Origin: Alteromonas hispanica
GTDB taxonomy: Bacteria; Pseudomonadota; Gammaproteobacteria; Enterobacterales; Alteromonadaceae
DNA length: 64,000 nt
NCBI RefSeq assembly: GCF_010500915.1
Contig: NZ_JAAAWP010000007.1
Coordinates: forward strand, 186,001 to 250,000
Direction: 5' to 3'
Positions 25,141-38,642 of this stretch are shown here, piece after piece. The notes under the pieces are model-generated. The model had not been told where the DNA came from. It saw only the letters and a list, made by a program, of their open reading frames with translations, and did no database searches. Made by a program: the position numbers and the translations under genes. How positions within the stretch are numbered: the stretch's first letter is position 1; each line of letters opens with the position of its first letter.

Positions 25141-27513
25141 GTGCAAGATTACGTACTTTGGTATCAAGAACTGGGCATGCACGATGTGGGGCGCGTAGGC
25201 GGCAAAAATGCATCATTGGGCGAGATGATTTCAAACCTTTCAAACGCCGGTGTGCAGGTGCCAGGTGGCTTTGCAACGACCGCTGAAGCATTTAATGCAT
25301 TTTTAGAACAAAGTGGATTGGAAGCTAGAATACACGAAACGCTTGATGCGTTAGATGTAGATGACATTGGTGCACTTACTGAAGCTGGCAAGAATATTCG
25401 CCAGTGGATTATCGATACGCCGTTCCAACCTGAACTGGAAGAAGCAATTCGCGAAGCCTTCGTTACGCTCCAAGGCGATGCGGGTGACGAAGCCTCTTTT
25501 GCAGTGCGTTCATCTGCAACAGCAGAAGATATGCCAGACGCTTCGTTTGCGGGCCAGCAAGAAACCTTTCTAAACGTGAAAGGTTACGACTCGGTAATGA
25601 TTGCGATAAAGCATGTATTTGCCTCGCTATTCAACGACCGTGCTATTTCTTATCGCGTTCACCAAGGCTACGATCACAAGGGCGTTGCGCTCTCTGCGGG
25701 TATCCAACGCATGGTGCGCAGTGACATAGCCTCTTCAGGCGTTATGTTCACCATCGATACCGAGTCTGGTTTTGAAGACGTTGTATTTATCACAAGCTCT
25801 TACGGCTTAGGTGAAATGGTAGTGCAGGGTGCGGTTAACCCAGACGAGTTCTATGTTCACAAGCCAACCCTTGATAAGGGATTGCCTGCCATTGTGCGTC
25901 GTAACATTGGTAGCAAACTGACTAAAATGATTTATTCCGATGACGAAGCTCACGGTAAACAAGTCTCAATTGTCGATATCGAGCCAAGCCAAAGCAAAAC
26001 ATTTTCTTTGTCAGACGACGAAGTGATGGAGCTTGCTAAACAAGCGCAAATTATTGAAAAGCACTACAAACGTCCTATGGATATTGAGTGGGCCAAAGAC
26101 GGTGTTGACGGAAAGCTGTATATCGTTCAAGCACGTCCGGAGACTGTTCGTAGCCGCGAAGACTCTCAAAGCATTGAGCGCTTCCAACTCAAGGGGCAAA
26201 GCAACATCGTTTGTGAAGGCCGAGCCATTGGTCACAAAATAGGCGCAGGCGTTGCCAAGGTACTTGGCTCTATTGAAGAAATGGATAAGATCCAGGCCGG
26301 AGACGTTTTAGTTACCGACATGACTGACCCAGACTGGGAACCAATCATGAAAAAAGCCTCGGCCATTGTAACCAATCGCGGTGGACGTACATGTCACGCA
26401 GCTATTATTGCCCGAGAGCTTGGTATTCCTGCTGTTGTAGGCTGTACCAATGCAACAGATAGCATTGCTAACGGAGACAAAATTACGGTGTCTTGCGCCG
26501 AAGGCGATACAGGATACATTTACGGTGACGAGCTTGAGTTCGATGTAGTGACTTCACGCATTGATTCAATGCCAGATTTACCGCTTAAGGTGATGATGAA
26601 TGTAGGTAATCCAGATCGTGCCTTCGATTTTGCACGTCTTCCTCACGCAGGTGTTGGTCTTGCTCGTTTAGAGTTTATTATTAACCGCATGATTGGTGTA
26701 CACCCTAAGGCACTGCTGAATTTTGACAGCCAGCCTGAAGAGTTGAAAGAAGAAATAACCGACATGATTGCGGGTTATGAATCACCTACTGAATATTACA
26801 TTGAAAAACTAGTTGAAGGGATTTCTTCGATTGGTGCCGCTTTTGCACCTGAAAAAGTAATTGTACGCATGTCAGACTTTAAGTCGAATGAGTATTTCAA
26901 CCTTGTGGGCGGTTATCAATATGAGCCAGATGAAGAAAACCCAATGCTTGGTTTCCGTGGCGCTAGCCGTTATATTTCTGAAGATTTCAGAGATTGCTTC
27001 GCGCTAGAGTGTGAAGCGATAAAACGCGTTCGAAACAAAATGGACCTGACAAATGTGGAAATTATGATCCCATTTGTGAGAACGGTGGAAGAAGGACGCA
27101 AAGTCATTGAGTTGCTTGAAGAGCAGGGGCTTAAGAAGGGCGATAAAGGCCTGCGCATTATCATGATGTGCGAATTACCCTCTAATGCACTTCTTGCCGA
27201 TCAGTTCTTGGATATTTTTGACGGCTTCTCTATCGGTTCCAACGACCTTACACAGTTAACGTTAGGTCTCGACCGTGACAGTGGACTTATTGCTCATTTA
27301 TTTGATGAGCGTGATGAAGCAGTAAAAGCCTTGCTGTCAATGGCCATAGGAGCTGCCAAGAAACGTGGTAAATACGTCGGAATTTGTGGTCAAGGGCCAT
27401 CAGATCACGAAGATTTTGCCGCATGGCTAGTGGCCGAAGGCATTGACTCTGTATCATTAAACCAAGATTCAGTTGTTGAAACCTGGCTATACCTTGCTGA
27501 AAAGCATGGTTAA
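25141..27513 (+). CDS. ppsA: Phosphoenolpyruvate synthase (pyruvate, water dikinase)
   Basis: This 790-residue enzyme converts pyruvate, ATP and water to PEP, AMP and phosphate in gluconeogenesis. It has an N-terminal ATP-grasp nucleotide domain ([12 protein letters not shown] near the start; [20 protein letters not shown] near 120). The swivelling phosphohistidine domain follows, with [20 protein letters not shown] near 410-430, including the catalytic His and the adjacent regulatory Thr. The C-terminal PEP/pyruvate barrel has [18 protein letters not shown] and the catalytic cysteine in [10 protein letters not shown]. The start is GTG 25141 with Shine-Dalgarno GGGAGG eight bases upstream. 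It is controlled after translation by PpsR and probably transcriptionally by HexR. Confidence 0.98.
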   Translation: MQDYVLWYQELGMHDVGRVGGKNASLGEMISNLSNAGVQVPGGFATTAEAFNAFLEQSGLEARIHETLDALDVDDIGALTEAGKNIRQWIIDTPFQPELEEAIREAFVTLQGDAGDEASFAVRSSATAEDMPDASFAGQQETFLNVKGYDSVMIAIKHVFASLFNDRAISYRVHQGYDHKGVALSAGIQRMVRSDIASSGVMFTIDTESGFEDVVFITSSYGLGEMVVQGAVNPDEFYVHKPTLDKGLPAIVRRNIGSKLTKMIYSDDEAHGKQVSIVDIEPSQSKTFSLSDDEVMELAKQAQIIEKHYKRPMDIEWAKDGVDGKLYIVQARPETVRSREDSQSIERFQLKGQSNIVCEGRAIGHKIGAGVAKVLGSIEEMDKIQAGDVLVTDMTDPDWEPIMKKASAIVTNRGGRTCHAAIIARELGIPAVVGCTNATDSIANGDKITVSCAEGDTGYIYGDELEFDVVTSRIDSMPDLPLKVMMNVGNPDRAFDFARLPHAGVGLARLEFIINRMIGVHPKALLNFDSQPEELKEEITDMIAGYESPTEYYIEKLVEGISSIGAAFAPEKVIVRMSDFKSNEYFNLVGGYQYEPDEENPMLGFRGASRYISEDFRDCFALECEAIKRVRNKMDLTNVEIMIPFVRTVEEGRKVIELLEEQGLKKGDKGLRIIMMCELPSNALLADQFLDIFDGFSIGSNDLTQLTLGLDRDSGLIAHLFDERDEAVKALLSMAIGAAKKRGKYVGICGQGPSDHEDFAAWLVAEGIDSVSLNQDSVVETWLYLAEKHG

Positions 27514-27550
27514 AAGCACATCTACAAAAGTATTTGCTTAATACGTTATG

Positions 27551-27577
27551 AAAGCCGCTCTGAAAGAGCGGCTTTTT
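27551..27577 (+). terminator. Intrinsic terminator of ppsA
   Basis: AAAGCCGCTC and GAGCGGCTTT form 10-bp arms around a five-base loop and are followed by a T-run. Confidence 0.88.
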
Positions 27578-27639
27578 TGATTGCTCTATTTTTGACCCCA
27601 GTGAGCAAAGCTCAGTATCTACTGGCTGACTTTAGTGTT

Positions 27640-27861
27640 TTAAAACTTTTTGAGTTTTCTCATAAGCATAAAGCGGTCTAGTTTTTTGGCACCATAGGCC
27701 ATGGACTTCTGGCTTATTTTCAGCCAACCTCGTGCTCGAGGCCAATCGTAACTTAGAAGAACCAGCCCTGAAATCACTAGGAGTATAGAGCCTGGCAATA
27801 GTGTAAGGATAATGCCACTAACGAGTAGCAAGGCACCAAATGTGAGACGTAAAGCTTTCAT
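27640..27861 (-). CDS. Small PGPGW-like membrane protein
   Basis: The 73-residue protein has two close hydrophobic segments (LTFGALLLVSGIILTLLPGS and ILLVISGLVLLSYDWP) and then a basic amphipathic tail. The LLPG turn followed by a DWPRARGWL segment resembles the PGPGW family of small inner-membrane proteins, which has no known function. ATG 27861 is preferred over the in-frame TTG 27903 because GAGGA sits ten bases upstream. It converges on ppsA. The similarity is by eye. Confidence 0.65.
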   Translation of the reverse strand: MKALRLTFGALLLVSGIILTLLPGSILLVISGLVLLSYDWPRARGWLKISQKSMAYGAKKLDRFMLMRKLKKF

Positions 27862-28031
27862 TTTTGCGATGTCCTCAAGAAAACGCGCACTTAAACGCGC
27901 CAAGCTTTATATACTGTGTCTATTCGCGCCAGTTGCCAAGGCTTAATATGTAACCATTTGTACGCGATGCATACGATGCGCAAGAAATACATGAGTATAA
28001 ACGTGCGGCTAATGCAGTCATTGAATTGTAT

Positions 28032-28490
28032 TCAGTGTATTTGTTCTACGTCGGGAAATGGGAATTGCTTTGCTTCGCATTGCAGACGCTGGCGGGGAAC
28101 GCCGGCGTCCATAAAAACTCTACCGTATGGCTTGAACCCTAGGGAGCGGTGGTAAGAAACGCTGTCGAGGTTACACACTACGTTTATCTTCGGAAAAGAC
28201 TGCTTTTTAGCACAGTCAATCAACGTTGCAAACAAGGTTTTATATACCAGAAGTGTACGATAGTTGCGATTTACCGCTATTCGTCCAAGCTCTCCAGTTT
28301 GAGTAAGCCTGCCGGTAGCTATTGCCTTGTCGGCATCATCAAACATAACGACATGCGTAGCCGTTTCGTCCTTCGAATCAAATTCAGTGGTTTGCGGAAT
28401 TCGCCACTCTACAACAAAAACGCTTTCTCGCAGTGATTGAACAAGTGTCTTTCCTTGTTCCCAATCGACGGACTGTACCGTAAACGTCAT
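28032..28490 (-). CDS. GNAT family N-acetyltransferase
   Basis: The 152-residue protein has the GNAT layout. A central beta-strand leads to GELGRIAVNRNYRTLLVYKT, which corresponds to the acetyl-CoA pyrophosphate-binding loop in degenerate form. A C-terminal strand and loop VSYHRSLGFKPYGRVFMDAG is typical of the ElaA/GNAT group. The acceptor is unknown. The gene starts 21 bp after the roxA stop on the same strand, so the two may be co-transcribed. Confidence 0.82.
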   Translation of the reverse strand: MTFTVQSVDWEQGKTLVQSLRESVFVVEWRIPQTTEFDSKDETATHVVMFDDADKAIATGRLTQTGELGRIAVNRNYRTLLVYKTLFATLIDCAKKQSFPKINVVCNLDSVSYHRSLGFKPYGRVFMDAGVPRQRLQCEAKQFPFPDVEQIH

Positions 28491-28511
28491 AGCTTAGAGT
28501 ACCTCGTGTGG

Positions 28512-29624
28512 CTATTCCCAATATCCATTATTAATAAGTGTAGCCAATGTCTGTAAAAACGCAAAAGAGGGGGCATCTTGGCACGAAGTGGCGTTGAAAT
28601 TGGCACCAGACGCTAATAGCCGATACCACTCTGCATCATTCTCACCAATATCAAAACGACTGCCGTTCACGTAAAGGGCATAGGGCAAACCGTCTTTTCC
28701 GTCACATAGAAGTGCTCTTACGCCGGGTGCTGGTTGAAAGCCAATTCCCGATGCGAGGTCGTTTGATACTTGTTCTATGGTTACTTCTTGTTCTAAAGGA
28801 AATTCAGGTATACCTTGCTCACTCATAGCCTCTAATAATGCTTGGGTAAAGTGATCAGATTGAATTGCATCGATAAGCTGTTGCTTCAATGCTTTTACGT
28901 CTGAAGATGCTACGGCTGCTGGAGATGAAGCCGCCAACCTGCTTGGATCGCTGAAGCGATGGTTTGCAAAGCCTTTATCTAACATCATGGCGAGACTTTC
29001 CGCCAACTGCAGGTTGTCAGGGGCACGATACCCAACGGAGTAGGTGAGGCTATCTTCTATTGTCATACCGTCGTGAGGCCAGCCTGGTGGAACATAAAGC
29101 ACATCACCCGGCATAAGGACTTCATCGATGATGGGCGAAAAGCCCTCTATTTGCCTAAGTTTCGGGTGGGGCAGTACTTCTGCGTAGTCGCCGGGCTCGC
29201 CCACTCGCCACCGTCTAGAGCCTTTACCTTGTATTAAGAATACATCGTATTGGTCTATGTGGGCACCAACCCCTGCATCTTGAGTGGCAAAGCTCACCAT
29301 AAGATCATCTAAACGCCAGTGGGGAATAAATGAGAAAGGAGAGAGCAGTGGTTGAACATCGGCGATGTATTTATCCACGCCCTGTACCAGAAGAGTCCAC
29401 TGGCCTTGGCACGCTTTTTCAAAATCGGCAATTGGGCCTGTCTCTACCTGCCATTTGTTGTTCTTGCGACTTATTACTCTACTGTCTATCTCACTTTCTT
29501 GAGCAAGCCCAGCCAGGTCGTTCTCATCGATAGGATCGACAAACTCAGTAAAAAAGCCTTTTAAAACGACAGGCTTTTTCTGCCAGTATTCGCTAAGAAA
29601 CGTGTCGATATTGAATGATTGCAT
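28512..29624 (-). CDS. roxA: 50S ribosomal protein L16 arginine 3-hydroxylase (JmjC cupin)
   Basis: The 370-residue protein is close in length to E. coli YcfD/RoxA. The iron-binding cupin motif HIDQYDVFLIQGKGSRRW supplies the HxD pair, and the distal histidine is probably in VPPGWPHDGMT. The enzyme uses 2-oxoglutarate, iron(II) and oxygen to hydroxylate an arginine of ribosomal protein L16. Upstream are purB, hflD and mnmA on the same strand. A terminator lies between purB and this gene, so it probably has its own promoter. The C-terminal winged-helix part seen in the family is present. Confidence 0.92.
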   Translation of the reverse strand: MQSFNIDTFLSEYWQKKPVVLKGFFTEFVDPIDENDLAGLAQESEIDSRVISRKNNKWQVETGPIADFEKACQGQWTLLVQGVDKYIADVQPLLSPFSFIPHWRLDDLMVSFATQDAGVGAHIDQYDVFLIQGKGSRRWRVGEPGDYAEVLPHPKLRQIEGFSPIIDEVLMPGDVLYVPPGWPHDGMTIEDSLTYSVGYRAPDNLQLAESLAMMLDKGFANHRFSDPSRLAASSPAAVASSDVKALKQQLIDAIQSDHFTQALLEAMSEQGIPEFPLEQEVTIEQVSNDLASGIGFQPAPGVRALLCDGKDGLPYALYVNGSRFDIGENDAEWYRLLASGANFNATSCQDAPSFAFLQTLATLINNGYWE

Positions 29625-29686
29625 TGCGGCCTAACCTTAAAAAAAGAAAGAATATGAAAAATAAAGCACAAGAAAAGCAAAGAAAA

Positions 29687-29709
29687 AAGCGCGGTAAAAG
29701 ACCGCGCTT
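29687..29709 (-). terminator. Intrinsic terminator of purB
   Basis: AAGCGCGGT and ACCGCGCTT are perfect arms around a five-base loop. On the minus-strand transcript they are followed by a T-run (plus-strand As at 29683-29688). Confidence 0.85.
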
Positions 29710-29732
29710 GTTTTCAAACTATTAAAGAGAAA

Positions 29733-31769
<2,037 letters not shown>

Positions 31770-31770
<1 letters not shown>

Positions 31771-32924
31771 TATCGAATGTAACTCTCAATAATACCGCCG
31801 CCCAGACAAACTTCGTCAAGGTAAAATACGGCTGATTGCCCAGGAGTAACGGCCTTTTGAGGCTCTTTAAATATGACTTCAATGGTGTCGTCATCTTTTG
31901 GGGTAATAGTGCAAGGGATATCGGTTTGGCGATATCGGGTTTTCACGACAGCTTCAAACGGCTCCGTGATGGTTTTGCGATCTACCCAGTGAAGCTGTTT
32001 GGCGATTAATCCTTTCGAGTAGAGGCGAGGATGATCAGCACCTTGACCCACAATTAACACATTGCGAGCGACGTCTTTGTCAACAACGTACCACGGCTCT
32101 TCACCAAACTTTGCAAGTCCGCCTATATGCAGACCCTTGCGCTGACCAAGAGTGTGATACATCAAACCTTCGTGCTTGCCTATTTCTTCGCCCTCTGCAG
32201 TTTCAATCACACCGGGCTGCGCAGGCAAATACTGGGCAAGAAAATCTTTAAACTTACGTTCGCCAATAAAGCAAATGCCGGTTGAATCTTTTTTATCGTG
32301 GGTAACTAAACCTTGTTCTTCTGCAATTTTTCTTACCAGCGGCTTTTCGATATCGCCTACAGGAAATAGTGTCTTCGCAATGTGTTCTTCACCCAGTGTG
32401 TAAAGAAAATAGCTCTGGTCTTTGTTGTTATCTAAACCACGAAGCATTTCCCATTTACCATTAACTTCACGACGACGCACATAATGACCCGTTGCGATAT
32501 AGTCGGCACCGAGATCTTCTGCTGCAAACTCTAAAAACGCCTTAAATTTGATTTCCTTATTACACATGATGTCTGGGTTTGGCGTTCTTCCAGCTTTATA
32601 TTCTTCAAGAAAATATTCAAAAACATTGTCCCAATATTCGGCGGCGAAATTAATAGTGTGAAGTTCCATTCCCAGCTTATCGGCTACAGCTTGTGCATCT
32701 TTCAGATCTTCTGCCGCTGCGCAATATTCGTCATTATCATCTTCTTCCCAGTTTTTCATGAAAAGACCTTCAACCTGATATCCCTGCTGTTGAAGCAGGT
32801 AAGCTGAAACGGATGAATCTACTCCGCCGGACATGCCGACGATAACTTTTTTGCTGGCGTTCGAATTTTTGTCAATCACTACGTCTTGCACACTCTTTTT
32901 CAGAAATTTGCATTCGCTGCCCAA
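31770..32924 (-). CDS. mnmA: tRNA-specific 2-thiouridylase
   Basis: MnmA puts sulfur on uridine 34 of Glu, Gln and Lys tRNAs. The PP-loop ATP motif [15 protein letters not shown] is near the N-terminus. The catalytic cysteines are in [14 protein letters not shown] and in [12 protein letters not shown]. The C-terminal beta domain ends [10 protein letters not shown]. The start is not settled: TTG 32924, GTG 32891 and GTG 32879 are all in frame. The usual family N-terminus is about 6-12 residues before [10 protein letters not shown], which favours one of the GTG codons. Shine-Dalgarno support is weak for all of them. It is coupled to hflD downstream. Confidence 0.96.
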
Positions 32925-33155
32925 TATTTGATTACGGGGCGCATAATGGGTTTGTTGCGGTCGTCGCTAAAGGTCGCGGATTTTACCAGAATACTCAGCT
33001 TAATTCACACTAATATCTTGTGATATTCGAACTCGAAGTTTTTGCTCCTCGTGAAGGCCACTCGCTCAGCATTTTCGGCTTACTGCCTGTGACGTCTAAC
33101 TTCCCGAGCCGTCTAATTACCTGCGCCACCCTCAAAGGGCGGATGAGCGGTAGCC
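32925..33155. other. 231-bp spacer between rluE and mnmA with structured, unassigned sequence
   Basis: E. coli has nudJ here, but this spacer is too short and shows no Nudix motif. Read on the minus strand, it holds CCGCCCTTTGAGGGTGG, which pairs fully if one G-U is allowed, and an AATATCACAAGATATT hairpin (33012-33027). It also has unusually few stops. It could be a leader of mnmA, a small RNA or a repetitive element. Confidence 0.45.
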
Positions 33156-33704
33156 CTATGCATTTATGCTGACTAACTTGCCGTTTGGTATGCCGTCTAT
33201 TGTCCAATTTCCTACTCGGTAACGAATAAGTCGCAGGGTAGGGAAACCTACGTGTGCTGTCATACGCCTTACCTGTCTATTTCGACCTTCGCTTATAGTG
33301 ATTTCAAGCCATGACGTGGGGATTGATTGTCGAAATCGTACAGGAGGATGCCTTTCCCAAACGTTTGGCTCTGATATCAATCGCACTTTTGCAGGTTTAG
33401 TCATTCCATCTTTGAGCTCTACACCCCGTTGAAGTGATTGGATTGCTACTTCGTCTGGAACACCCTCAACCTGCACCCAATAGGTTTTACTGGTTTTCGC
33501 TTTAGGGTGAGCCAGCTTATGTTGCAACTTGCCATTGTTCGTAAGTACTAAAAGCCCCTCAGAATCTCTATCTAATCTACCTGCGGCATAGACGCCTGGA
33601 ACGTCAATGTAGTCTTTTAATGTCTCGCGACCGTCGGCATCGGTAAACTGAGAAAGTACCTGAAACGGTTTGTTAAAAAGAATGACTTTAGTTTCTGTCT
33701 GCAT
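33156..33704 (-). CDS. rluE: 23S rRNA pseudouridine(2457) synthase
   Basis: This RsuA-family pseudouridine synthase has the catalytic motif [19 protein letters not shown] with its essential aspartate near residue 44. The C-terminal [20 protein letters not shown] is typical of the RluE/RsuA group. It lacks the N-terminal S4 domain, as RluE does. Divergence from icd and the neighbours mnmA, hflD and purB match the E. coli rluE locus. ATG 33704 is preferred to the in-frame TTG 33719 because ACAGG sits before it. Length is 182 residues. Confidence 0.94.
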   Translation of the reverse strand: MQTETKVILFNKPFQVLSQFTDADGRETLKDYIDVPGVYAAGRLDRDSEGLLVLTNNGKLQHKLAHPKAKTSKTYWVQVEGVPDEVAIQSLQRGVELKDGMTKPAKVRLISEPNVWERHPPVRFRQSIPTSWLEITISEGRNRQVRRMTAHVGFPTLRLIRYRVGNWTIDGIPNGKLVSINA

Positions 33705-34049
33705 GAAAAACCTGTTCAATAAACGGTAAGTAAAGAAGTCGACAACAAGCGCTATTTAATAGATTAAAGTGGTATTGCTTATTCTTGAACTAATAATCAG
33801 CTATTGATCGTAGCACGGTTTAAACCTTCAGTTCCAAAAATGCTGGCTATCCACATTTTTCAAAGCTTTGCGCCACGCAGTAGGCTGTTTGTATGCTTTT
33901 GAACGATATCGGGTTAGCACGATACCTTCAGAGAATGTTAATACCTAAATGGCACGTTCTTGCTGAAAAACTGCTCAATTAGGTCAACATATAGCCGCTA
34001 TTTTCAACGATTGATTTATTGATCTTTGTCACTAAGACAATGGTATGAC

Positions 34050-34077
34050 TTGTAACTCAAACTTTCGACCCTATACT
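34050..34077 (+). promoter_or_regulatory. Promoter of icd
   Basis: TTGTAA (34050-34055) and TATACT (34072-34077) are 16 bp apart, which suggests a start near 34084 and a 5' leader of about 275 nt. Confidence 0.6.
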
Positions 34078-34083
34078 AATGTA

Positions 34084-36580
<2,497 letters not shown>

Positions 36581-36674
36581 ACAAGCGGCATAGGCATCGG
36601 TTTATAAACGCGTTTGTGTTTATTCTCGATGTATTGAGCCCCTAAAACGGCACAACCATTATTATTTAAAAAGC

Positions 36675-36706
36675 AAAAAACCAGAAGCTCGGCTTCTGGT
36701 TTTTTT
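36675..36706 (+). terminator. Intrinsic terminator of icd
   Basis: AAAAAACCAGAAG and CTTCTGGTTTTTT form 13-bp arms around CTCGG, followed by more Ts. Confidence 0.9.
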
Positions 36707-36812
36707 TTGCCTCTTTAATAATGATGGTTAATGACGCCTTACCCAGGTTTTATAATTTCTCTCGCTTACGCTAGGCTATAGGATAAGTGAAGATAAATAG
36801 GGAATGTTGTTT

Positions 36813-37673
36813 ATGATTGACGAGAGCAAAACATTGGCAAACGAAACATCGCAAGGAAGTTCTCGAGTGCAAAATTCGGTGAATTTGCAGCTAAACACCA
36901 CATTTAATCCCTCCCGTTACACTGATAAAGATACCTATAAAGCAGAAGAAAAAGCATGGCAAGAAAATTTATTCCATGTTCAACAAGCCTACTTTCACCA
37001 AAATCGTCGCGCAATAATTATATTTGAAGGCTGGGATGCCTCTGGTAAAGGTGGGGCAATTCGCCGGGTTACGGAAAAGTTAGATCCTCGAGGTATTCAT
37101 GTTATTCCCATCTCAAAACCTGAAAAAGTAGAGCAGGCCAAACATTTTTTATATCGATTTTGGCGTCATGTGCCTGCTCCTGGTCATATTACATTGTTCG
37201 ACCGTTCTCACTACGGGCGAGTTTTGGTTGAAAGAGTCGATAGTTTCGCCACTCGGGAAGAATGGCAGCGGGGATATGAAGAAATAAACGAATTTGAGCG
37301 CACGCTTCACAACAGTGGCGTTCGCATAATTAAATTATTTATGCATATTTCATCGCAAGAGCAACGGAAACGGTTTGAGGAGCGCCTTCACAACCCTTAT
37401 AAGCGCTGGAAGCTTACCGCCGAAGACTTGCATAACCGGAACCAACGCCATCATTATATCGACGCTATCAATGATATGTTTGCTAAAACAAATACTGACT
37501 ATGCACCGTGGAAAATTATTCAGGGTGAACACAAATGGCAGGCAAGGGTAGATGTACTTCGCTGTATTGTTGAAGGCTTAAGCGACGGAGTCGATATTGA
37601 GCCTCCAAAACTTGATGAAGACCTCATTAAAATGGCATCAAAGCAATTAGATGTGTCACCGGATATAGAATAA
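36813..37673 (+). CDS. ppk2: Polyphosphate kinase 2 family protein
   Basis: The P-loop kinase domain shows Walker A EGWDASGKGGAIRRV near residue 72, Walker B LFDRSHYGRVLVERVD near 130 and a basic lid-like segment RLHNPYKRWKLTAEDLHNRN near 195. PPK2 enzymes transfer phosphate between polyphosphate and nucleotides. The single-domain length of 286 residues fits an NDP or NMP phosphorylating class, which I cannot decide. ATG 36813 is preferred over ATG 36804 because AGGGA (36799-36803) lies nine bases before it and directly abuts the earlier ATG. The stop codon is part of a tandem repeat. Confidence 0.92.
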   Translation: MIDESKTLANETSQGSSRVQNSVNLQLNTTFNPSRYTDKDTYKAEEKAWQENLFHVQQAYFHQNRRAIIIFEGWDASGKGGAIRRVTEKLDPRGIHVIPISKPEKVEQAKHFLYRFWRHVPAPGHITLFDRSHYGRVLVERVDSFATREEWQRGYEEINEFERTLHNSGVRIIKLFMHISSQEQRKRFEERLHNPYKRWKLTAEDLHNRNQRHHYIDAINDMFAKTNTDYAPWKIIQGEHKWQARVDVLRCIVEGLSDGVDIEPPKLDEDLIKMASKQLDVSPDIE

Positions 37674-37703
37674 CCGGATATAGAATAACCGGATATAGAA
37701 TAA
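37659..37703 (+). repeat. Three perfect tandem copies of a 15-bp unit across the ppk2 stop codon
   Basis: CCGGATATAGAATAA is repeated exactly at 37659-37673, 37674-37688 and 37689-37703. The unit is five codons long and encodes PDIE plus a TAA stop, so every copy has the same in-frame stop. Confidence 0.95.
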
Positions 37704-37837
37704 TCAGTGCAAAGAGTTTCCATACTCATTAATGAGTGAAAGCTGCATTTTGTAAGCCCAAGCAATCGAAAGGTAGAACTAACACAATATGCTTAAAATG
37801 CTAGCAAAAGACTGGCTTGAACAGCAAAAAGAGAAGC

Positions 37838-37857
37838 GCCCGACCTTGATGCCGGGC
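37838..37857 (-). terminator. Weak terminator-like hairpin after cspD
   Basis: GCCCG and CGGGC pair around a ten-base loop beyond the cspD stop. On the minus-strand transcript a T-rich stretch follows. The stem is short, so the call is tentative. Confidence 0.35.
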
Positions 37858-37870
37858 AGCTTAGAAATTT

Positions 37871-38089
37871 TTAACGCTCTGGTTCTTCGACGAACCCAAT
37901 GTTCTCGGCATGCAAACCCTTAGGCCCTTGCTGCACTTCGAACTGCACTTCTTGACCCGCCTTCAATGAGCGATAGCCTTCCATTTGGATAGTTGAGTAG
38001 TGTGCAAAAATGTCGTCACCACCTTCCTCTGGAACTATAAACCCAAAACCTTTCGCGTTGTTAAACCATTTAACTTTGCCAACCGCCAT
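37871..38089 (-). CDS. cspD: Cold-shock domain protein CspD
   Basis: The 72-residue protein has both RNA-binding motifs of the cold-shock domain, KGFGFIVPEEG (RNP1) and DIFAHYSTI (RNP2-like). The C-terminal extension GLHAENIGFVEEPER is more typical of CspD than of CspA. CspD of E. coli binds single-stranded DNA, inhibits replication and appears in stationary phase. The divergent clpS-clpA pair is the same neighbourhood as in E. coli, which supports the CspD name. Confidence 0.94.
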   Translation of the reverse strand: MAVGKVKWFNNAKGFGFIVPEEGGDDIFAHYSTIQMEGYRSLKAGQEVQFEVQQGPKGLHAENIGFVEEPER

Positions 38090-38158
38090 ACTTCGACTTC
38101 CTCTTAATCCTTGAACTCACACGTTTATGCCCCCATTATAGATCCGGAAGCATAGTGA

Positions 38159-38188
38159 ATTGAGTATCGATATAGACAGATACTCAAT
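38159..38188. promoter_or_regulatory. Perfect 10-bp inverted repeat in the cspD/clpS divergent region
   Basis: ATTGAGTATC (38159-38168) and GATACTCAAT (38179-38188) are exact inverted repeats ten bases apart. The site lies 70 bp from cspD and 110 bp from clpS. It could be an operator read by a dimeric regulator or an RNA hairpin in one leader. Confidence 0.55.
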
Positions 38189-38297
38189 GTCACAATTAAA
38201 ATGTAGATTTTTTAACCATATTATGTCAAGAGCAAATGTGAATTAATTTTATCCAAAAGTTTAAAGACATCTGCCGGTAACACACTATTATTAAGTT

Positions 38298-38618
38298 ATG
38301 AGTAAAGACAACGCTATTAGTATCGACAAGGAAAAACAAAAAGACGCGCAGCGACAAAAGCCGCAGCCGCCTCCCATGTATAAAGTGTTGTTGAATAATG
38401 ACGATTATACACCGATGGATTTTGTTATAGAGGTTCTCACGCAGTTCTTCAATATGGATGCTGAGAAAGCCAACCAACTTATGCTTACCGTTCATTATCA
38501 GGGGAAAGCGGTTTGTGGTGTTTTTACCGCTGAAATTGCAGAGACCAAAGTCATGCAGGTAAATCAATATGCACGCAAACATCAACATCCATTGATGTGC
38601 ACCATGGAGCAGGCATAA
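38298..38618 (+). CDS. clpS: ATP-dependent Clp protease adaptor ClpS
   Basis: The 106-residue protein has a disordered charged N-terminal tail and then the ClpS core: [20 protein letters not shown], whose NNDDYTPM segment lines the N-degron pocket, and [20 protein letters not shown]. It delivers proteins with Leu, Phe, Tyr or Trp at the N-terminus to ClpAP. It is 24 bp from clpA. The enzymes that add such residues, Bpt and Aat, are encoded 2-4 kb away, so the whole N-end rule pathway is in this window. Confidence 0.97.
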   Translation: MSKDNAISIDKEKQKDAQRQKPQPPPMYKVLLNNDDYTPMDFVIEVLTQFFNMDAEKANQLMLTVHYQGKAVCGVFTAEIAETKVMQVNQYARKHQHPLMCTMEQA

Positions 38619-38642
38619 GGCAATTTGTAGAGGGCGAGCAAT

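Noticed and set aside
33021..33033. T-loop-like GTTCGAAT on the minus strand
   Set aside because: No acceptor stem, D-arm or anticodon arm can be drawn around it, so it is not a tRNA.
32925..33155. Decayed nudJ
   Set aside because: No Nudix-box residues are seen in any frame and the spacer is only half the gene length.
33010..33207. 65-codon minus-strand frame overlapping the rluE 3' end
   Set aside because: It begins inside rluE, has no ribosome-binding site and shows no recognisable family; the composition looks like translated structured DNA.
37789..37923. Small plus-strand frame starting MLKMLAKDWLEQQ
   Set aside because: It runs antisense into the cspD coding end, has no good ribosome-binding site and matches nothing I know.
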